Source: Phycisphaerales bacterium UBA2421 (lineage in GTDB: Bacteria; Planctomycetota; Phycisphaerae; Tepidisphaerales; Tepidisphaeraceae). From it: a DNA stretch of 64,000 nucleotides. Position numbers and translations under genes: made by a program. Under the pieces are notes generated by a model. That model saw only the letters and a list, made by a program, of their open reading frames with translations. It ran no database searches and was not told the DNA's origin. Position 1 is the first letter of the stretch. Every line of letters starts with the position of its first letter. This document shows positions 27,650 to 37,314 of the stretch, one piece after another. The stretch spans positions 76,673-140,672 of the forward strand of contig DDRH01000062.1 of assembly GCA_002343075.1 (NCBI GenBank), read 5' to 3'.

Positions 27650-28185
27650 CAGTTGCTCCTATTTGAAAGGCATTCGATCAGCCGGCTATGCCCAGGGTCT
27701 TGAGTGTTCCAGCATTCGAGCATTGTTCTTCAAGAAACAAAACCCGGGGAAGCCGCACGCCGCTTTCTGTCTTTGATACGCGCGTGCGATGACTCGATGA
27801 TTTTCAAGAGGGGTTTGATTGCTATCGGTGAACTCTCGCGTCTTGACATCAGGACGTGCGCCAGCCCGTCGGCGCCGCGGGAGAGGGGTCTACGCGGCAG
27901 ATTGCCGCACCCATTGCTCCTCCCTGGCGAGGCATTTGCGCGGCTGAACACACGGCTGCACAACACGAACCCGAAGGCGACAAAGCCAACTTCGTTACAC
28001 GGTGATAAAATCGCACGGCGTCGCCGATTGTCGATGCTCACAGCGCGACGTTGCGCATTCTGGCAACCTCTCTTGCATCTGGCCGAACTGGCGGCGCTAT
28101 CATCGCTTGGCCGGAGCGAAGGCGCGCAAGCAGTCATAGGCGCATCCAGTTCCAAGCGTTCTGGCTCGAAGGTGTCGGTACGCTT
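27650..28185. other. Divergent intergenic region
   Basis: About 540 bases between the divergent DsrE-like and DUF2254 genes. Open frames exist on both strands (27704-28198 + and 27730-28155 -) but are Arg/Ser-rich, overlap each other and resemble no protein. It presumably holds two promoters. Confidence 0.4.
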
Positions 28186-29505
28186 ATGTATAAACTGACC
28201 AACCTCTGGGAAGGTCTACGATCGAGCCTCTGGTTCGTTCCGACGCTTATTGTCGCCGGTGCGGTCGCACTGGCCGTTGTATTGATCGAGATCGACGCGG
28301 CGGACTACGACTGGAAACTCGCCGATCGTTTCCCCCGACTGTTCGGTGCCGGCGCTGAAGGCTCGCGCGGGTTGCTGGCGGCAATCGCCGGGTCGATGAT
28401 CACCGTCGCCGGCACCACGTTCTCAATCACTATCGTCGCTTTGGCGCAGGCGTCGAGCCAATACACGTCGCGTATTCTCCGTAACTTTATGAGCGACCGT
28501 GCCAGCCAGTCAGTGCTGGGGGTCTTCGTTGGCGTCTTTGCTTATTGCCTGGTCGTGCTGCGCACCATTCGCGGCGGGGACGACGGGTTGTTCGTTCCAT
28601 CGCTGGCGGTGGTCGGCGCGGTGCTGCTGGCGTTCGTGGCGATCGGATTCCTGATCTTCTTCATCCATCACATTGCGGCGTCAATTCAGGCGTCGAGCAT
28701 CATCGCCGCGGCCGCCGAGGAGACGCTTGCGGCGGTCGATCGATTGTTCCCTGACGAAGTGGGTGACGCCGTCGATCCCGCCAGCAGTGCCCAACGCTCC
28801 GAACCCACGGCGACCTGGATCCCAATTCCGGCGAGGAAAACTGGCTACATTCAGTCGATCGACGCCGATGCCCTGTTTGACCTCGCCCGCGAGGTGGATG
28901 CCGTTGTGCGGATGGAGCGCGGCGTCGGCGAGTTCGTGATCGAGAATGCGCCGCTCGCCGCGGTGTCCGGAGTGCCATGTGAAGAGGACGTCATTGAAAA
29001 ACTGAACGATGCGTACACCGTCGGACGACATCGCACGGTTCATCAGGACGCGGCGTATGGCATCCGGCAGATTGTCGATGTCGCGCTTAAGGCATTGTCG
29101 CCGGGCATCAACGATACGACCACGGCTGTCAACTGCATCGACTATCTGGGAGCGATCCTGGCGCGGTTGGCTGCGCGATCGATTGAAGCACCTTACCGCG
29201 CTGACGATGCCCGGCTGCGCCTCATTACGCGTGGCCCGACATTCCCGGGGTTGCTTTGCGAGGCGTTCGGGCAGATCCGTCAGAACGCTCAAGGCAATGT
29301 TGCGGTGCTTGCTCGCCTGCTTGCGGTCATGGAAATCATTGCAGGGCGAACCTCCGACGCCCAACGCCGTCAGGCGCTCGATGAACAGACGAAATTTGTT
29401 ACCGAGGCGGTCGAACGCAGCGTCCCGTGTGCAGCCGACCGCGCTAGCATACGGGCGGGCACGGACCGCTTCGCTACGTCAATGGAGCAAAGCCGATATC
29501 GATGA
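28186..29505 (+). CDS. DUF2254 membrane protein
   Basis: 439 residues. The N-terminal half has four membrane helices (SSLWFVPTLIVAGAVALAVV; SRGLLAAIAGSMITVAGTTF; VLGVFVGVFAYCLVVL; LAVVGAVLLAFVAIGFLIFFIHH), with the family motif FSITIVALAQASSQYTSRIL. The C-terminal half is soluble and contains LSPGINDTTTAVNCIDYLG, also typical of DUF2254. Function is not established. ATG 28186 (MYKLTNLWEGLRSSLWF) fits the family start. UspA follows in the same direction. Confidence 0.85.
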   Translation: MYKLTNLWEGLRSSLWFVPTLIVAGAVALAVVLIEIDAADYDWKLADRFPRLFGAGAEGSRGLLAAIAGSMITVAGTTFSITIVALAQASSQYTSRILRNFMSDRASQSVLGVFVGVFAYCLVVLRTIRGGDDGLFVPSLAVVGAVLLAFVAIGFLIFFIHHIAASIQASSIIAAAAEETLAAVDRLFPDEVGDAVDPASSAQRSEPTATWIPIPARKTGYIQSIDADALFDLAREVDAVVRMERGVGEFVIENAPLAAVSGVPCEEDVIEKLNDAYTVGRHRTVHQDAAYGIRQIVDVALKALSPGINDTTTAVNCIDYLGAILARLAARSIEAPYRADDARLRLITRGPTFPGLLCEAFGQIRQNAQGNVAVLARLLAVMEIIAGRTSDAQRRQALDEQTKFVTEAVERSVPCAADRASIRAGTDRFATSMEQSRYR

Positions 29506-29647
29506 CCGTGAGCGAAACGCGCTGTCGCCCGGTCGCGATTGCTCTGTCGAACACCATAGGTATCTGGGGGATTGACCGATGATGGGATCGCATGCACCTC
29601 TCTATCATCGCTCTACGTTCGCCGATGTGATTCTGTCAGGAGAAACC

Positions 29648-30169
29648 ATGTGGAAAGTAAAAACCATTCTGAATCCGAGAGATTTTTCTGAGCCATCCGC
29701 AGAGGCTCATCAGATGGCCTGCGAGATCGCCCGACAGTGCGAGGCAAAGATCATATTCCTGCATGTCACTGACAAAAACGTTGTGAGTTACATCGAAAGA
29801 GCGAGCGAGCTTCCACCTAAGGAACTGCAGGAAAAATTGTGGGAAACGCTGCGCTGGCCGCGCGAGATTGAGGCGGGCTTGGAGGTCGAGCATCGGGTTG
29901 TTGAAGGCGAACCGGTGTCGCAAATCCTGAATGCTGCGAACCAAACCGGATGTGACCTGATCGTGATGGGGACACACGGCAGATCGGGATTTTCAAGATG
30001 GTTTACAAGCAGCGTTACTGAACAAGTCGTGTTTAAGGCTCCTTGTTCAGTGATTGTCGCGAAAAGTAGAGTCATAGCGACCGAACCCTCTAACGACGCT
30101 GTCGAAGAGCAGAGCGTCGGGCCCGTGGTCGAAAGGCTCGGCACTCTGCGAACGACACTCCCGGCATAG
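29648..30169 (+). CDS. Universal stress protein, UspA family
   Basis: 173 residues, one Usp domain. The ATP-binding G-2x-G-9x-G(S/T)-like motif is GTHGRSGFSRWFTSSVTEQV. The N-terminal strand is VKTILNPRDFSEPS. A C-terminal extension of about 30 residues is polar. AGGAG lies before ATG 29648. It sits with HPF-like and MscS genes, in keeping with a stationary-phase or stress role. Confidence 0.88.
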   Translation: MWKVKTILNPRDFSEPSAEAHQMACEIARQCEAKIIFLHVTDKNVVSYIERASELPPKELQEKLWETLRWPREIEAGLEVEHRVVEGEPVSQILNAANQTGCDLIVMGTHGRSGFSRWFTSSVTEQVVFKAPCSVIVAKSRVIATEPSNDAVEEQSVGPVVERLGTLRTTLPA

Positions 30170-30230
30170 TCGAGGGGTGGTTTAACTTTCGAGCGTTTTC
30201 CGAAACGCGACGTACCAGAGCGAGGCAGAC

Positions 30231-30500
30231 ATGATTCGAAAAAGAGCAAAACGGCGTCGGGATCGGCAAATTGCGGCGGGAGGTCCGTTTTCGTTGGGCG
30301 TGACACCCCCGGGCGGCCGAACTCCTGGACGCACTGCATCCGGGAAGGGGACCGGGCGACTTGGAAAGGCCATGCGATCGGTCGGAAAGACAGCCACGTC
30401 GAAAAAGGCACAACGTTCCTCAAGCAAGGCCTTAGCACGTAAGCACGGCGCTGACGGGAAAGCGACACGTCGTACGGTGAAAGCCTCGCCGAAGAAATAG
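30231..30500 (+). CDS. Very basic, low-complexity protein (histone H1-like composition)
   Basis: 89 residues, rich in Lys, Arg, Ser, Ala and Gly, with no hydrophobic core. It begins MIRKRAKRRRDRQIAAGG and ends ATRRTVKASPKK. Composition is like H1-type nucleoid proteins or a disordered RNA-binding tail. It lies between uspA and the HPF-like gene on the same strand, with GAGG about 7 bases before the ATG. Long frames on the opposite strand make it less certain that this is the coding strand. Confidence 0.5.
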   Translation: MIRKRAKRRRDRQIAAGGPFSLGVTPPGGRTPGRTASGKGTGRLGKAMRSVGKTATSKKAQRSSSKALARKHGADGKATRRTVKASPKK

Positions 30501-30611
30501 ATGTACGATGGCACGTCATCTGTCTGGGTTTGTGAACGAGACAGATGCGTAATGCACGTTAGGTATCGGCATGTCGTTCGCTGCGTCAACAAAACAACGG
30601 AGTTATTGCAA

Positions 30612-30932
30612 ATGACCATACAAGTGAACACCGACAGTCAAACCAAAGGCTCGGCCGATTGGTCAATCGACATTCAGGGATTGATCCAAGAGAAGCTCAG
30701 CCGCTTTGCAGATCGGATCACGCGCGTTGAAGTTCATCTTAACGACGAGAACAGCGCCTCGAAGTCCGGTGGGAACGACAAGCGATGCCAGGTTGAAGTT
30801 CGCATCGCCGGGATGCAGCCCATTAGCGTTACTGATCACGCCGATTCTCAAGATCAGGCTCTGCACAACGCCGTGGACAAGGTGATCCACCTGATTGAAA
30901 CGACATTCGGAAAGCTGAGCGCCGCTAGATAA
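30612..30932 (+). CDS. Ribosome hibernation factor-like protein (HPF/RaiA, S30AE family)
   Basis: 106 residues starting MTIQVNTDSQTKGSADWSID. The pattern KLSRFADRITRVEVHLNDENSA..KRCQVEVRIAGMQPISVTDHADSQDQALHNAVDKVIHLIETTFG follows the beta-alpha-beta-beta-beta-alpha fold of S30AE proteins, though it is divergent. Members bind the 30S decoding centre and silence ribosomes. ATG 30612 is chosen at the domain start, with GGAG 9 bases upstream. It is adjacent to UspA and MscS genes. Confidence 0.75.
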   Translation: MTIQVNTDSQTKGSADWSIDIQGLIQEKLSRFADRITRVEVHLNDENSASKSGGNDKRCQVEVRIAGMQPISVTDHADSQDQALHNAVDKVIHLIETTFGKLSAAR

Positions 30933-30981
30933 TCCGCCGGCGGATGTTGTCCTGCATGCAGAATACCCGGAGGAGTTTCCC

Positions 30982-32472
30982 GTGCAGCAAACCGCGCGCT
31001 CCTTGCTTCCACGAGTAGTCTGCGCTGCGATTCTCGTCGCATTTTGGGCGCAGGCGATCTCGCCGGCGACGGCGCAAATCCCCGCATCGGAGCCAGGCGT
31101 GCGGTCGCGGGAGACTTCGCTCGACCCGACTCCCGCGCCGAGTCCCGCGGAGGCAGATCTTTCCCCGGCCCCCGCCAAAGTCGACGTCAAGCCCGTTTCA
31201 CGCGATGAAGACATCCGCAATCGTCTCCAGAGCGTGCTCGATGCTACGGAATGGTTTGTGGAGCCACGCGTTCGAGTCGAGGATGGAGTGGTGTTTCTGA
31301 ACGGTCGGGCCGAGACCGATGAACTAAAGAAATGGGCCGGCGATCTGGCACGGAACACGCAGGACGTGGCCGCGGTGGCCAATCGAATGGAAGTGCCCCG
31401 GCCATCGACGTGGGATCTGCGGCCGGCTTGGCGCGGCCTGCTCACACTTTGGGGCGATGTCATCCACTCCATACCCTTTCTTCTGCTTGCACTACTGATC
31501 TTGGCGATGTCGGCTGGCGCGGGAGTGCTCGTTACGCGCGGCGCCCGGAGATTGCTCCGCAAGCGCATTCAAGCGCGGATTCTGCGAAACGTTGTTGCAG
31601 TCGCACTCGGCGCACTCGTTTTCCTGATTGGTACGTACATCGTTCTGAGAGTCTCCGGACTGACCCAACTCGCGCTCACCGTCGTCGGCGGAACTGGACT
31701 TATCGGATTGGCGCTTGGCATCGCGTTCCGCGACATCACCGAGAACTTTCTGGCGAGCATCTTTCTCAGTATGCAGCGGCCATTTGAGAGTGGCGACCTG
31801 ATCGAAGTGTCGGGAATCACCGGCTACGTGCAGCAGTTGAATATGCGAACAACGGTCGTGATGACGTTCGAAGGCATCCTTGTGCAGATTCCCAACGCCG
31901 GCGTCTATAAAAGCAACATCCGCAATTTCTCGACCAACTGCAATCGCCGGGAGGACTTCGAGGTTGGCATCGGCTACGAGGACGCGATCAATGACGCGCA
32001 GGAAGTGGCGCTCAAGGTGCTGGTCGACCATCCCGCCGTACTCAACGATCCCGAGCCTTTAGTCCTGGCCGATAGCCTGGGAAAAGCAACGGTCAATTTG
32101 CGCGTCTACTTCTGGGTTAACAGCAGCCAAAACAGCTGGCTGAAGGTGCGATCTTCGGTCATTCGGCTGGTGAAACTCGCCTTCCAGAAAAATGGCATCT
32201 CGATGCCAGATGAGGCTCGCGAGGTCGTCTTCCCGCGAGGGATTCCGGTAACCATGATCAAAACAGAGATGAACGAGCCTCGAGGCAAGTCCGAGGAGCG
32301 ATATCAAAGTGCGTCCACGAATGAACCTGGTGCGGCTTCGACCAAAGCAGAAGGTGGCCTGTCCAGCGAAGCCGGCGTAATCGAAAAGCAGGCACGGCAG
32401 TCGCAGCCGATTGATAACGGGGAGAATCTGCTGTCGGGCTCAAGATCTGCCGGCGAGCGTGGGATGTCGTGA
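30982..32472 (+). CDS. BON-domain mechanosensitive channel, MscS family
   Basis: 496 residues. A signal peptide (to about residue 32) and a Pro-rich linker precede a BON domain (about 75-137, DIRNRLQSVLDATEWFVEPR..GVVFLNGRAET). About three membrane helices follow (155-180, 205-225, 230-250). The pore helix and MscS beta domain contain TGLIGLALGIAFRDITENFLASIFLSMQRPFESGDLIEV. The C-terminal 80 residues are polar. It releases solutes on hypo-osmotic shock. GTG 30982 has GGAGGAG upstream. Confidence 0.9.
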   Translation: MQQTARSLLPRVVCAAILVAFWAQAISPATAQIPASEPGVRSRETSLDPTPAPSPAEADLSPAPAKVDVKPVSRDEDIRNRLQSVLDATEWFVEPRVRVEDGVVFLNGRAETDELKKWAGDLARNTQDVAAVANRMEVPRPSTWDLRPAWRGLLTLWGDVIHSIPFLLLALLILAMSAGAGVLVTRGARRLLRKRIQARILRNVVAVALGALVFLIGTYIVLRVSGLTQLALTVVGGTGLIGLALGIAFRDITENFLASIFLSMQRPFESGDLIEVSGITGYVQQLNMRTTVVMTFEGILVQIPNAGVYKSNIRNFSTNCNRREDFEVGIGYEDAINDAQEVALKVLVDHPAVLNDPEPLVLADSLGKATVNLRVYFWVNSSQNSWLKVRSSVIRLVKLAFQKNGISMPDEAREVVFPRGIPVTMIKTEMNEPRGKSEERYQSASTNEPGAASTKAEGGLSSEAGVIEKQARQSQPIDNGENLLSGSRSAGERGMS

Positions 32473-32891
32473 TTGAAGTCAAACAACCGTCACGTTGAGG
32501 AGTCGTCATGAACGTTTAGTTCAAAAGGCCCGACTTGAGCACGTCAGATGTGATCACGAGCGTTTCGTGTCGGCAACGCCCAGGCCACACTCGAATCGTG
32601 GTTGGCGGGCTCATCTGAGGATGAACCGCGGGGTTTCATCGATGGCAATGGCATGTCATTTGGCCTTCGATGAAGGGACCATCACCGCTTGACAGAATCG
32701 GCTTCATAGAAGTACCGCTGGCGATTGAAGGTGCTCCCCCCCGGAAGACACCGACGCGTAGCCAGGACGGTTTCTTCTTGACGGGGAAAATCGTGGAAGG
32801 ACTAACACAGAAGTTGGTATGATTCGCGGGGGAAGGTCACCCGCGACGCACTCCGACCGTTTCCACTCCGCCCCTAAGCCAATGGCCTTAC
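32473..32891. other. Intergenic region, no gene seen
   Basis: About 420 bases between the convergent MscS and BLUF genes. Only short frames of no recognisable content are present. Confidence 0.5.
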
Positions 32892-33314
32892 TCAACCCAC
32901 GATCGACGCCGTGCTTGCCAGCTCCTCTAGTAAATTTAGCGCCACGATACCGGTCATCTGGAACGGGTCGAGCTTCGGCGTTTCGGAATACTTCAGCACG
33001 ATCGCCGCGTTAACCTTATCGAGGTCAACACGGCCCATGCGCCAGCCCGAGAACCGGCGTTCGGAGATCTCTGAATAATCCAAGAGGGTCACGTCGATGT
33101 GCCGATCGTCGCGGAGGACTTTGCCGTAGAGTTGGTTCACCTCGGCGCGTCCGCCTTCCAGCGCCTGAATGAAAACGTTGTTGTGGCTGACGCAGAGCAC
33201 GCCGGTTACTCCCGACTCCGGGTTGTTCTTGCGCGATTGGGACAGGATGCTGAGCAGCGTTTCGTCAGTGATTGGGTCTCGTGATCGGCTCGCGTACAAC
33301 AGGCGTACTAACAT
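32892..33314 (-). CDS. BLUF-domain blue-light receptor (single-domain)
   Basis: A 140-residue stand-alone BLUF protein that binds FAD and senses blue light. All key residues are visible at family spacing: Tyr7 (LLYASR), Asn30-Asn31 (RKNNP), Gln50 (FIQALEG), Trp91 and Met93 (SGWRMG). These match AppA Tyr21, Asn45, Gln63, Trp104 and Met106. About 40 further residues form a C-terminal helical cap with no output domain, so signalling must go through a partner. ATG 33314 has GAGAGGAA upstream. It lies 11 bases after folE on the same strand, almost surely in one operon. Confidence 0.92.
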   Translation of the reverse strand: MLVRLLYASRSRDPITDETLLSILSQSRKNNPESGVTGVLCVSHNNVFIQALEGGRAEVNQLYGKVLRDDRHIDVTLLDYSEISERRFSGWRMGRVDLDKVNAAIVLKYSETPKLDPFQMTGIVALNLLEELASTASIVG

Positions 33315-33325
33315 GACGGTTCCTC

Positions 33326-34036
33326 TCAAGATTGGCTGCTGTCGTGCAGGAGCGACAGAAACTCGCGGCGCAGATCGGGGTTCTTCAGGAAGCTGCCCCG
33401 CATGACACTGTTCACCATTTTCGAGTTCATGTCCTTCACGCCGCGCCATTGCATGCAGTAGTGATCGGCCTTGAGGACAATCGCCAAGCCGTCCGGACGC
33501 ATCTTGTCCTGCAACAAATCGGCGAGCTGGATGACGGCCTCCTCTTGGATCTGCGGCCGGGCCATGACCCACTCCACAAGACGAGCGTATTTCGAAAGGC
33601 CAATCAGGGCCGAGTGTTCGTTGGGCATGACCCCAACCCACACCTGTCCGATGATGGGGCATAGGTGGTGTGAGCAGGCACTGCGGACCGTCACCGGGCC
33701 GACGATCATCAACTCGTTCAGATGTTCGATGTTCGGGAACTGCGTGACCGGAGGCATTGGCGTGTACCGCCCGCGGAACACCTCGGTTATGAACATCTTT
33801 GCGACCCGTTTGGCGGTGTCCTGGGTGTTGTGGTCGCTTGAGGTGTCGATCACGAGCGAGTCGAGAACTCGCTGAAGATTGGCCTGAACCTCGCTCTGGA
33901 GCGACTCCAACTCGCCGGGCTGGATGAACTCGGCAATCGAGTCGTTCGCATAGAATCGGCGATTGGCCGAGATCAGTCTTGTGCGAATCTTGGCGGCCAC
34001 GGACTCCTGATCACCATGATCTGATACTTTACCCAT
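33326..34036 (-). CDS. folE: GTP cyclohydrolase I
   Basis: A 236-residue enzyme turning GTP into 7,8-dihydroneopterin triphosphate, the first step to folates and pterins. Zinc ligands are Cys121, His124 and Cys194 (SACSHHLCP and HYCMQWRGV). The active-site block is GLSKYARLVEW. ATG 34036 has GGAG 7 bases upstream; a GTG at 34063 is also open. It is the first gene of the pair with the BLUF receptor. Whether its pterin feeds folate or an antenna or redox cofactor for this island is unknown. Confidence 0.93.
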   Translation of the reverse strand: MGKVSDHGDQESVAAKIRTRLISANRRFYANDSIAEFIQPGELESLQSEVQANLQRVLDSLVIDTSSDHNTQDTAKRVAKMFITEVFRGRYTPMPPVTQFPNIEHLNELMIVGPVTVRSACSHHLCPIIGQVWVGVMPNEHSALIGLSKYARLVEWVMARPQIQEEAVIQLADLLQDKMRPDGLAIVLKADHYCMQWRGVKDMNSKMVNSVMRGSFLKNPDLRREFLSLLHDSSQS

Positions 34037-34283
34037 CGATCGCTCCGCCGCGTCGCTCGTCACGTTGATTCAAGAACGACTCACTCAACCCAGCCTGCTG
34101 CGAGAGTGTAATTGCGGGCCAACGTCCTTCCACAACACTAACGTGATGGTACTCAGCCTCGACTCGATCAGCAATACGCGATCGGGCCGATGCCTGCTGA
34201 GCGTCGGTTTGCTTTAGCTCCAAGTTCATCCCCGCTCACCGCGGAACAATTTTTCAGAGTTTCTACGACTTTTCCGGGCACGC

Positions 34284-34319
34284 AAAAAGCCCTTTGACAA
34301 AAGTGTCAGAGGGCCTTTG
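34284..34319 (-). terminator. Terminator downstream of the fasciclin gene
   Basis: An imperfect inverted repeat (AAAAAGCCCTTTGACA / TGTCAGAGGGCCTTTG) with T-rich flanks on both strands. It lies between the fasciclin gene and folE, both on the reverse strand, so it may separate their transcripts. Confidence 0.6.
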
Positions 34320-34361
34320 CGTCGAACGATATTCTGCGACGCGCGTTCGCGGCAAAATGAA

Positions 34362-34772
34362 TCAGGCGGGTAAGAGCACTGAGTCAATGACGTGAATCAC
34401 GCCGTTGTCGCAGATGATGTCAGCGCTTACGACGGTCGATGCGCCGATGTGAACTGTTCCGTCCTTTACAACGACTGCGACGGGCTTGCCGTTCACGGTT
34501 GTGGCCGAGGTCACCTTCATCACTTCGGCGGCGAGTACCTTACCGGCTACGACGTGATACGTGAGAATCGAGACGAGCTTGGCTTTGTTCTCGGGCTTGA
34601 CGAGCGACTCCACTGTTCCCGCGGGAAGCTTGGCGAATGCCTCGTCGTTCGGTGCGAAGACCGTGAACGGCCCTGCGCCCTTGAGGGTTTCAACCAAACC
34701 CGCAGCCCCAACGGCGGCGGCGAGTGTCTTGAACGAGCCTGCGGCTACAGCGGTATCGATAATGTCTGCCAT
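34362..34772 (-). CDS. Fasciclin (FAS1) domain protein
   Basis: 136 residues, one FAS1 domain and no signal peptide. H1 box: [17 protein letters not shown]. The YH motif is [11 protein letters not shown]2 box: [16 protein letters not shown]1 domains usually mediate adhesion; small ones also occur beside flavin and photobiology genes. GAAGGATTTACC precedes the ATG. It is immediately upstream of the folE-BLUF pair but separated from it by a terminator. Confidence 0.92.
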   Translation of the reverse strand: MADIIDTAVAAGSFKTLAAAVGAAGLVETLKGAGPFTVFAPNDEAFAKLPAGTVESLVKPENKAKLVSILTYHVVAGKVLAAEVMKVTSATTVNGKPVAVVVKDGTVHIGASTVVSADIICDNGVIHVIDSVLLPA

Positions 34773-35025
34773 GGTAAATCCTTCTAGCGTGCTTTGTTTC
34801 GTCCGGAAAAGCGTGAACTGTGAAGTAGCAATTGCATGCGGGCGATCCCTAGCTCTTCACTATAGGCTTGCGACACGTCAAACCCTTTGCGAGTCCATGC
34901 GGGCACCACGCGCCTGCATGAAAAACACCGTAAAACCACCGTGAATTCAGTCGCTGTGCAATCCGGTAAAACATTTGAAAGCACTCCACCGGCGGCCTTC
35001 TCGCCACGCGTCGGTGTCGTCGCAA

Positions 35026-36222
35026 CTAGTCCGTCGGCAAGAAGGCCCACAATGCCGGTCGGCCGCAGTTGCAGTGCACGGCTCGTCCGAGAAGGCCGCA
35101 CCCGGCGATGCTCAGGTAGACGCTCGTTCGCGCCACGTCCCAAAATCCTGGTAGCCACGACGGCCCGATCTGACCGACCCGACGCCCCGCGCTGGGAATC
35201 GTGTAGAAGATCGTTTCGACCACGCCGGGCCGAAACGGTTCGCCGTCCTGCAAGGCGTCGAGCTGTCGCGACATTCGATCGATCGAATCACGACTCGCGC
35301 CCGCTTCGACCACGCGCCAATCGATGTCTGCCGCCGCGCGCCGACTGAGCGTCGGCAGGACGAGAAGTCCCGCGAACGACCAGAGCGAGAACCAAAGGCT
35401 CAGTTCGATCGTCCCGCTGGCCTGGCCGAGACGTTCCGGCCCGACAAGCCAGCACGCGAGCGCGAGCCCAGCGAGCGTAAACGAAATCGCCAACAGGCGT
35501 CCGCGCAGCCAGCTGCCCGATGACACGGCAACCGCCCGCCGACGCAGGACGGTGGCGAACGCGTCGGCGTCGAGGCGTTCACGCCACTCCGTGGGCAGAA
35601 CCTGCGCCCGCGGCCGAAAGACGCCGGTAATGTTGCCAGTGAAGCCCTCGTCAGCACAGTTAACGTAAACCGCCCGCAGCGGGTTCGCAGCGTCGACTTC
35701 TGCCGAACCTGCGGGAGACAGAGTTGCCAGGAGCCTTGCGACCACGGTCCGCAGCCACAGTAGCAATAGAACGCCGATCAAGCCCGCCGCGACGACTCCG
35801 ACGACCCCGGCGTAAGCGCCTGCGACCGTGAATGCCATCGCCATCATCCACAAGATCGTCGCGTGTATCGCCACGCCGCGCAGGAGCAGCGGCAGATATC
35901 GCGCCAGCGGCAGGTGACTGCGGCCGAATCGTCTGGGCAACACAAATCCGCCGAGAACGTCGAAGGGAAGTTGCACGAGCACATACGCGAGCACGAAGCC
36001 GGCGATCATCAGCGCCTGCGTCGCAGAGTTTGTATCGATCGAACCTATCCATCGTAGGGGAAGATCGAGCCAAAGCCCCATGACGCAGAACACGACAAGC
36101 GTCCCGACCGCAGTAATCCCCAGCCACAGCCTGCTCCGGCCATAACCAACGTCAGTCCTTTTGTCGCTCACTCCGGTTGCGGGTGACGAATGATCGCTTT
36201 CGGCTTTGACAAGCAGGCTCAT
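35026..36222 (-). CDS. Polytopic membrane protein, possibly M48-like without the active site
   Basis: 398 residues with about eight membrane helices, starting at residues 32-52. The mid-region RAQVLPTEWRERLDADAFATVLRRRAVAVSSGSW recalls the segment around HExxH in M48 membrane proteases (LPxxWlexLsxeElxaVLaHE), but the HExxH is replaced by RRRAV. This is a memory-based resemblance and may be wrong. The C-terminus is Cys-containing (GCGLLGRAVHCNCG). It is divergent from the FAD-dependent oxidoreductase, with 192 bases between the starts. Confidence 0.55.
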   Translation of the reverse strand: MSLLVKAESDHSSPATGVSDKRTDVGYGRSRLWLGITAVGTLVVFCVMGLWLDLPLRWIGSIDTNSATQALMIAGFVLAYVLVQLPFDVLGGFVLPRRFGRSHLPLARYLPLLLRGVAIHATILWMMAMAFTVAGAYAGVVGVVAAGLIGVLLLLWLRTVVARLLATLSPAGSAEVDAANPLRAVYVNCADEGFTGNITGVFRPRAQVLPTEWRERLDADAFATVLRRRAVAVSSGSWLRGRLLAISFTLAGLALACWLVGPERLGQASGTIELSLWFSLWSFAGLLVLPTLSRRAAADIDWRVVEAGASRDSIDRMSRQLDALQDGEPFRPGVVETIFYTIPSAGRRVGQIGPSWLPGFWDVARTSVYLSIAGCGLLGRAVHCNCGRPALWAFLPTD

Positions 36223-36414
36223 GAGATGAGTGTATGTGTAGTCGTTCCCAATCGAAAAGTGGGGCGATGCGATTCATTTTTTTTCGCCGGTGCCGATCGA
36301 GCCAAGCACACGGTCGTCAGATCAACTTGCTTTGATTTGTCCCGTCGGCACGCGTCGCTGCAATACTTGAGCTGCTCCCAGTTCCTCGACGGGTTTCGCC
36401 TAACATCGCGAACC

Positions 36415-37314
36415 ATGATGAAGTCGATTGCGATCGTTGGTGCTGGTATTGCTGGTGCGGTGTGCGCGAGTCAACTCGCAACCCTGGGACACGCTGTGAT
36501 AGTCTTCGACAAAGGTAGAGGGCCCGGCGGAAGGATGAGTTCGCGCCGCACGGATTCTGGGCACCGCTTCGATCACGGCGCGACGCGAATCGATGTCACC
36601 CAACCCGCGCTGCAAGAACTGTTCGACCCGGCCGTTGCGGCGGGTGTGCTTCGCCGGGTCGATGACGCCTATACAAGCCCGACCGGGCTACACGCACTCT
36701 GCAAATGGCTGCTCGACGGACTGCCCGCGCAATATGCCACCAAGATCATTCGGCTCGAACGAACTGCCTCATGGAACGCGTTTGATGAGAAGAGTCAGTC
36801 GCACGGTCCATTCGACGTAGTCGTTCTCGCAGTCCCGCCAGTGAATGCGGCAGAAGCCGTCGTCGAGCAAAATACCGAGCTTGCAAGTACAATCGCGTCG
36901 GTACGGATGCAGCCGCGTTGGGTCGTGATGTTAGCGTTCTCAGAACCACTGAATCGCGTGCCAGATCAGTCGATTGTCAACGGGCATACGGTAAGGCGAT
37001 CGACTTCAAATCCGGTCGGCGATGCGCTGGTGATCGAAGCATCGCAGTACTGGAGCATTCAGCACATTGAAATGGCTGCCAACGCCGTCGGAAAGTTGCT
37101 GACTGAACTGTGCCTGCCCGTTCTGGGATCGGCAACACCGATCTCGATCGCCGCGCATCGCTGGCGTTTCGCTCTTGCCGACAACCCGCTGGGCCGGCCA
37201 TTTCTGACCGATCAATACGGCCTGTTCGTCTGTGGCGATTGGTGTCTGGGCCACTCGATCGAATCGGCATGGCTCAGCGCTGTCGCGGTCGTCGGATCAA
37301 TCGGCCGCGCTTAA
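36415..37314 (+). CDS. Renalase-like NAD(P)/FAD-dependent oxidoreductase
   Basis: About 299 residues. The N-terminal FAD-binding motif is [17 protein letters not shown], with the downstream [12 protein letters not shown] motif typical of renalase-like amine-oxidase relatives. The C-terminal flavin motif is [18 protein letters not shown]. Substrate is unknown; renalases oxidise reduced nicotinamide isomers. Its stop overlaps the convergent SDR stop in a shared TTAA. ATG 36418 is an equally possible start. Confidence 0.85.
   Translation: MMKSIAIVGAGIAGAVCASQLATLGHAVIVFDKGRGPGGRMSSRRTDSGHRFDHGATRIDVTQPALQELFDPAVAAGVLRRVDDAYTSPTGLHALCKWLLDGLPAQYATKIIRLERTASWNAFDEKSQSHGPFDVVVLAVPPVNAAEAVVEQNTELASTIASVRMQPRWVVMLAFSEPLNRVPDQSIVNGHTVRRSTSNPVGDALVIEASQYWSIQHIEMAANAVGKLLTELCLPVLGSATPISIAAHRWRFALADNPLGRPFLTDQYGLFVCGDWCLGHSIESAWLSAVAVVGSIGRA

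Noticed and set aside
29788..30631. Long reverse frames over uspA and the basic protein gene
   Set aside because: No motifs; uspA is certain on the other strand, and the HPF-like gene continues in its direction.
34029..34229. 66-codon reverse frame before folE
   Set aside because: It overlaps the folE start, has no recognisable content and probably reflects leader sequence.
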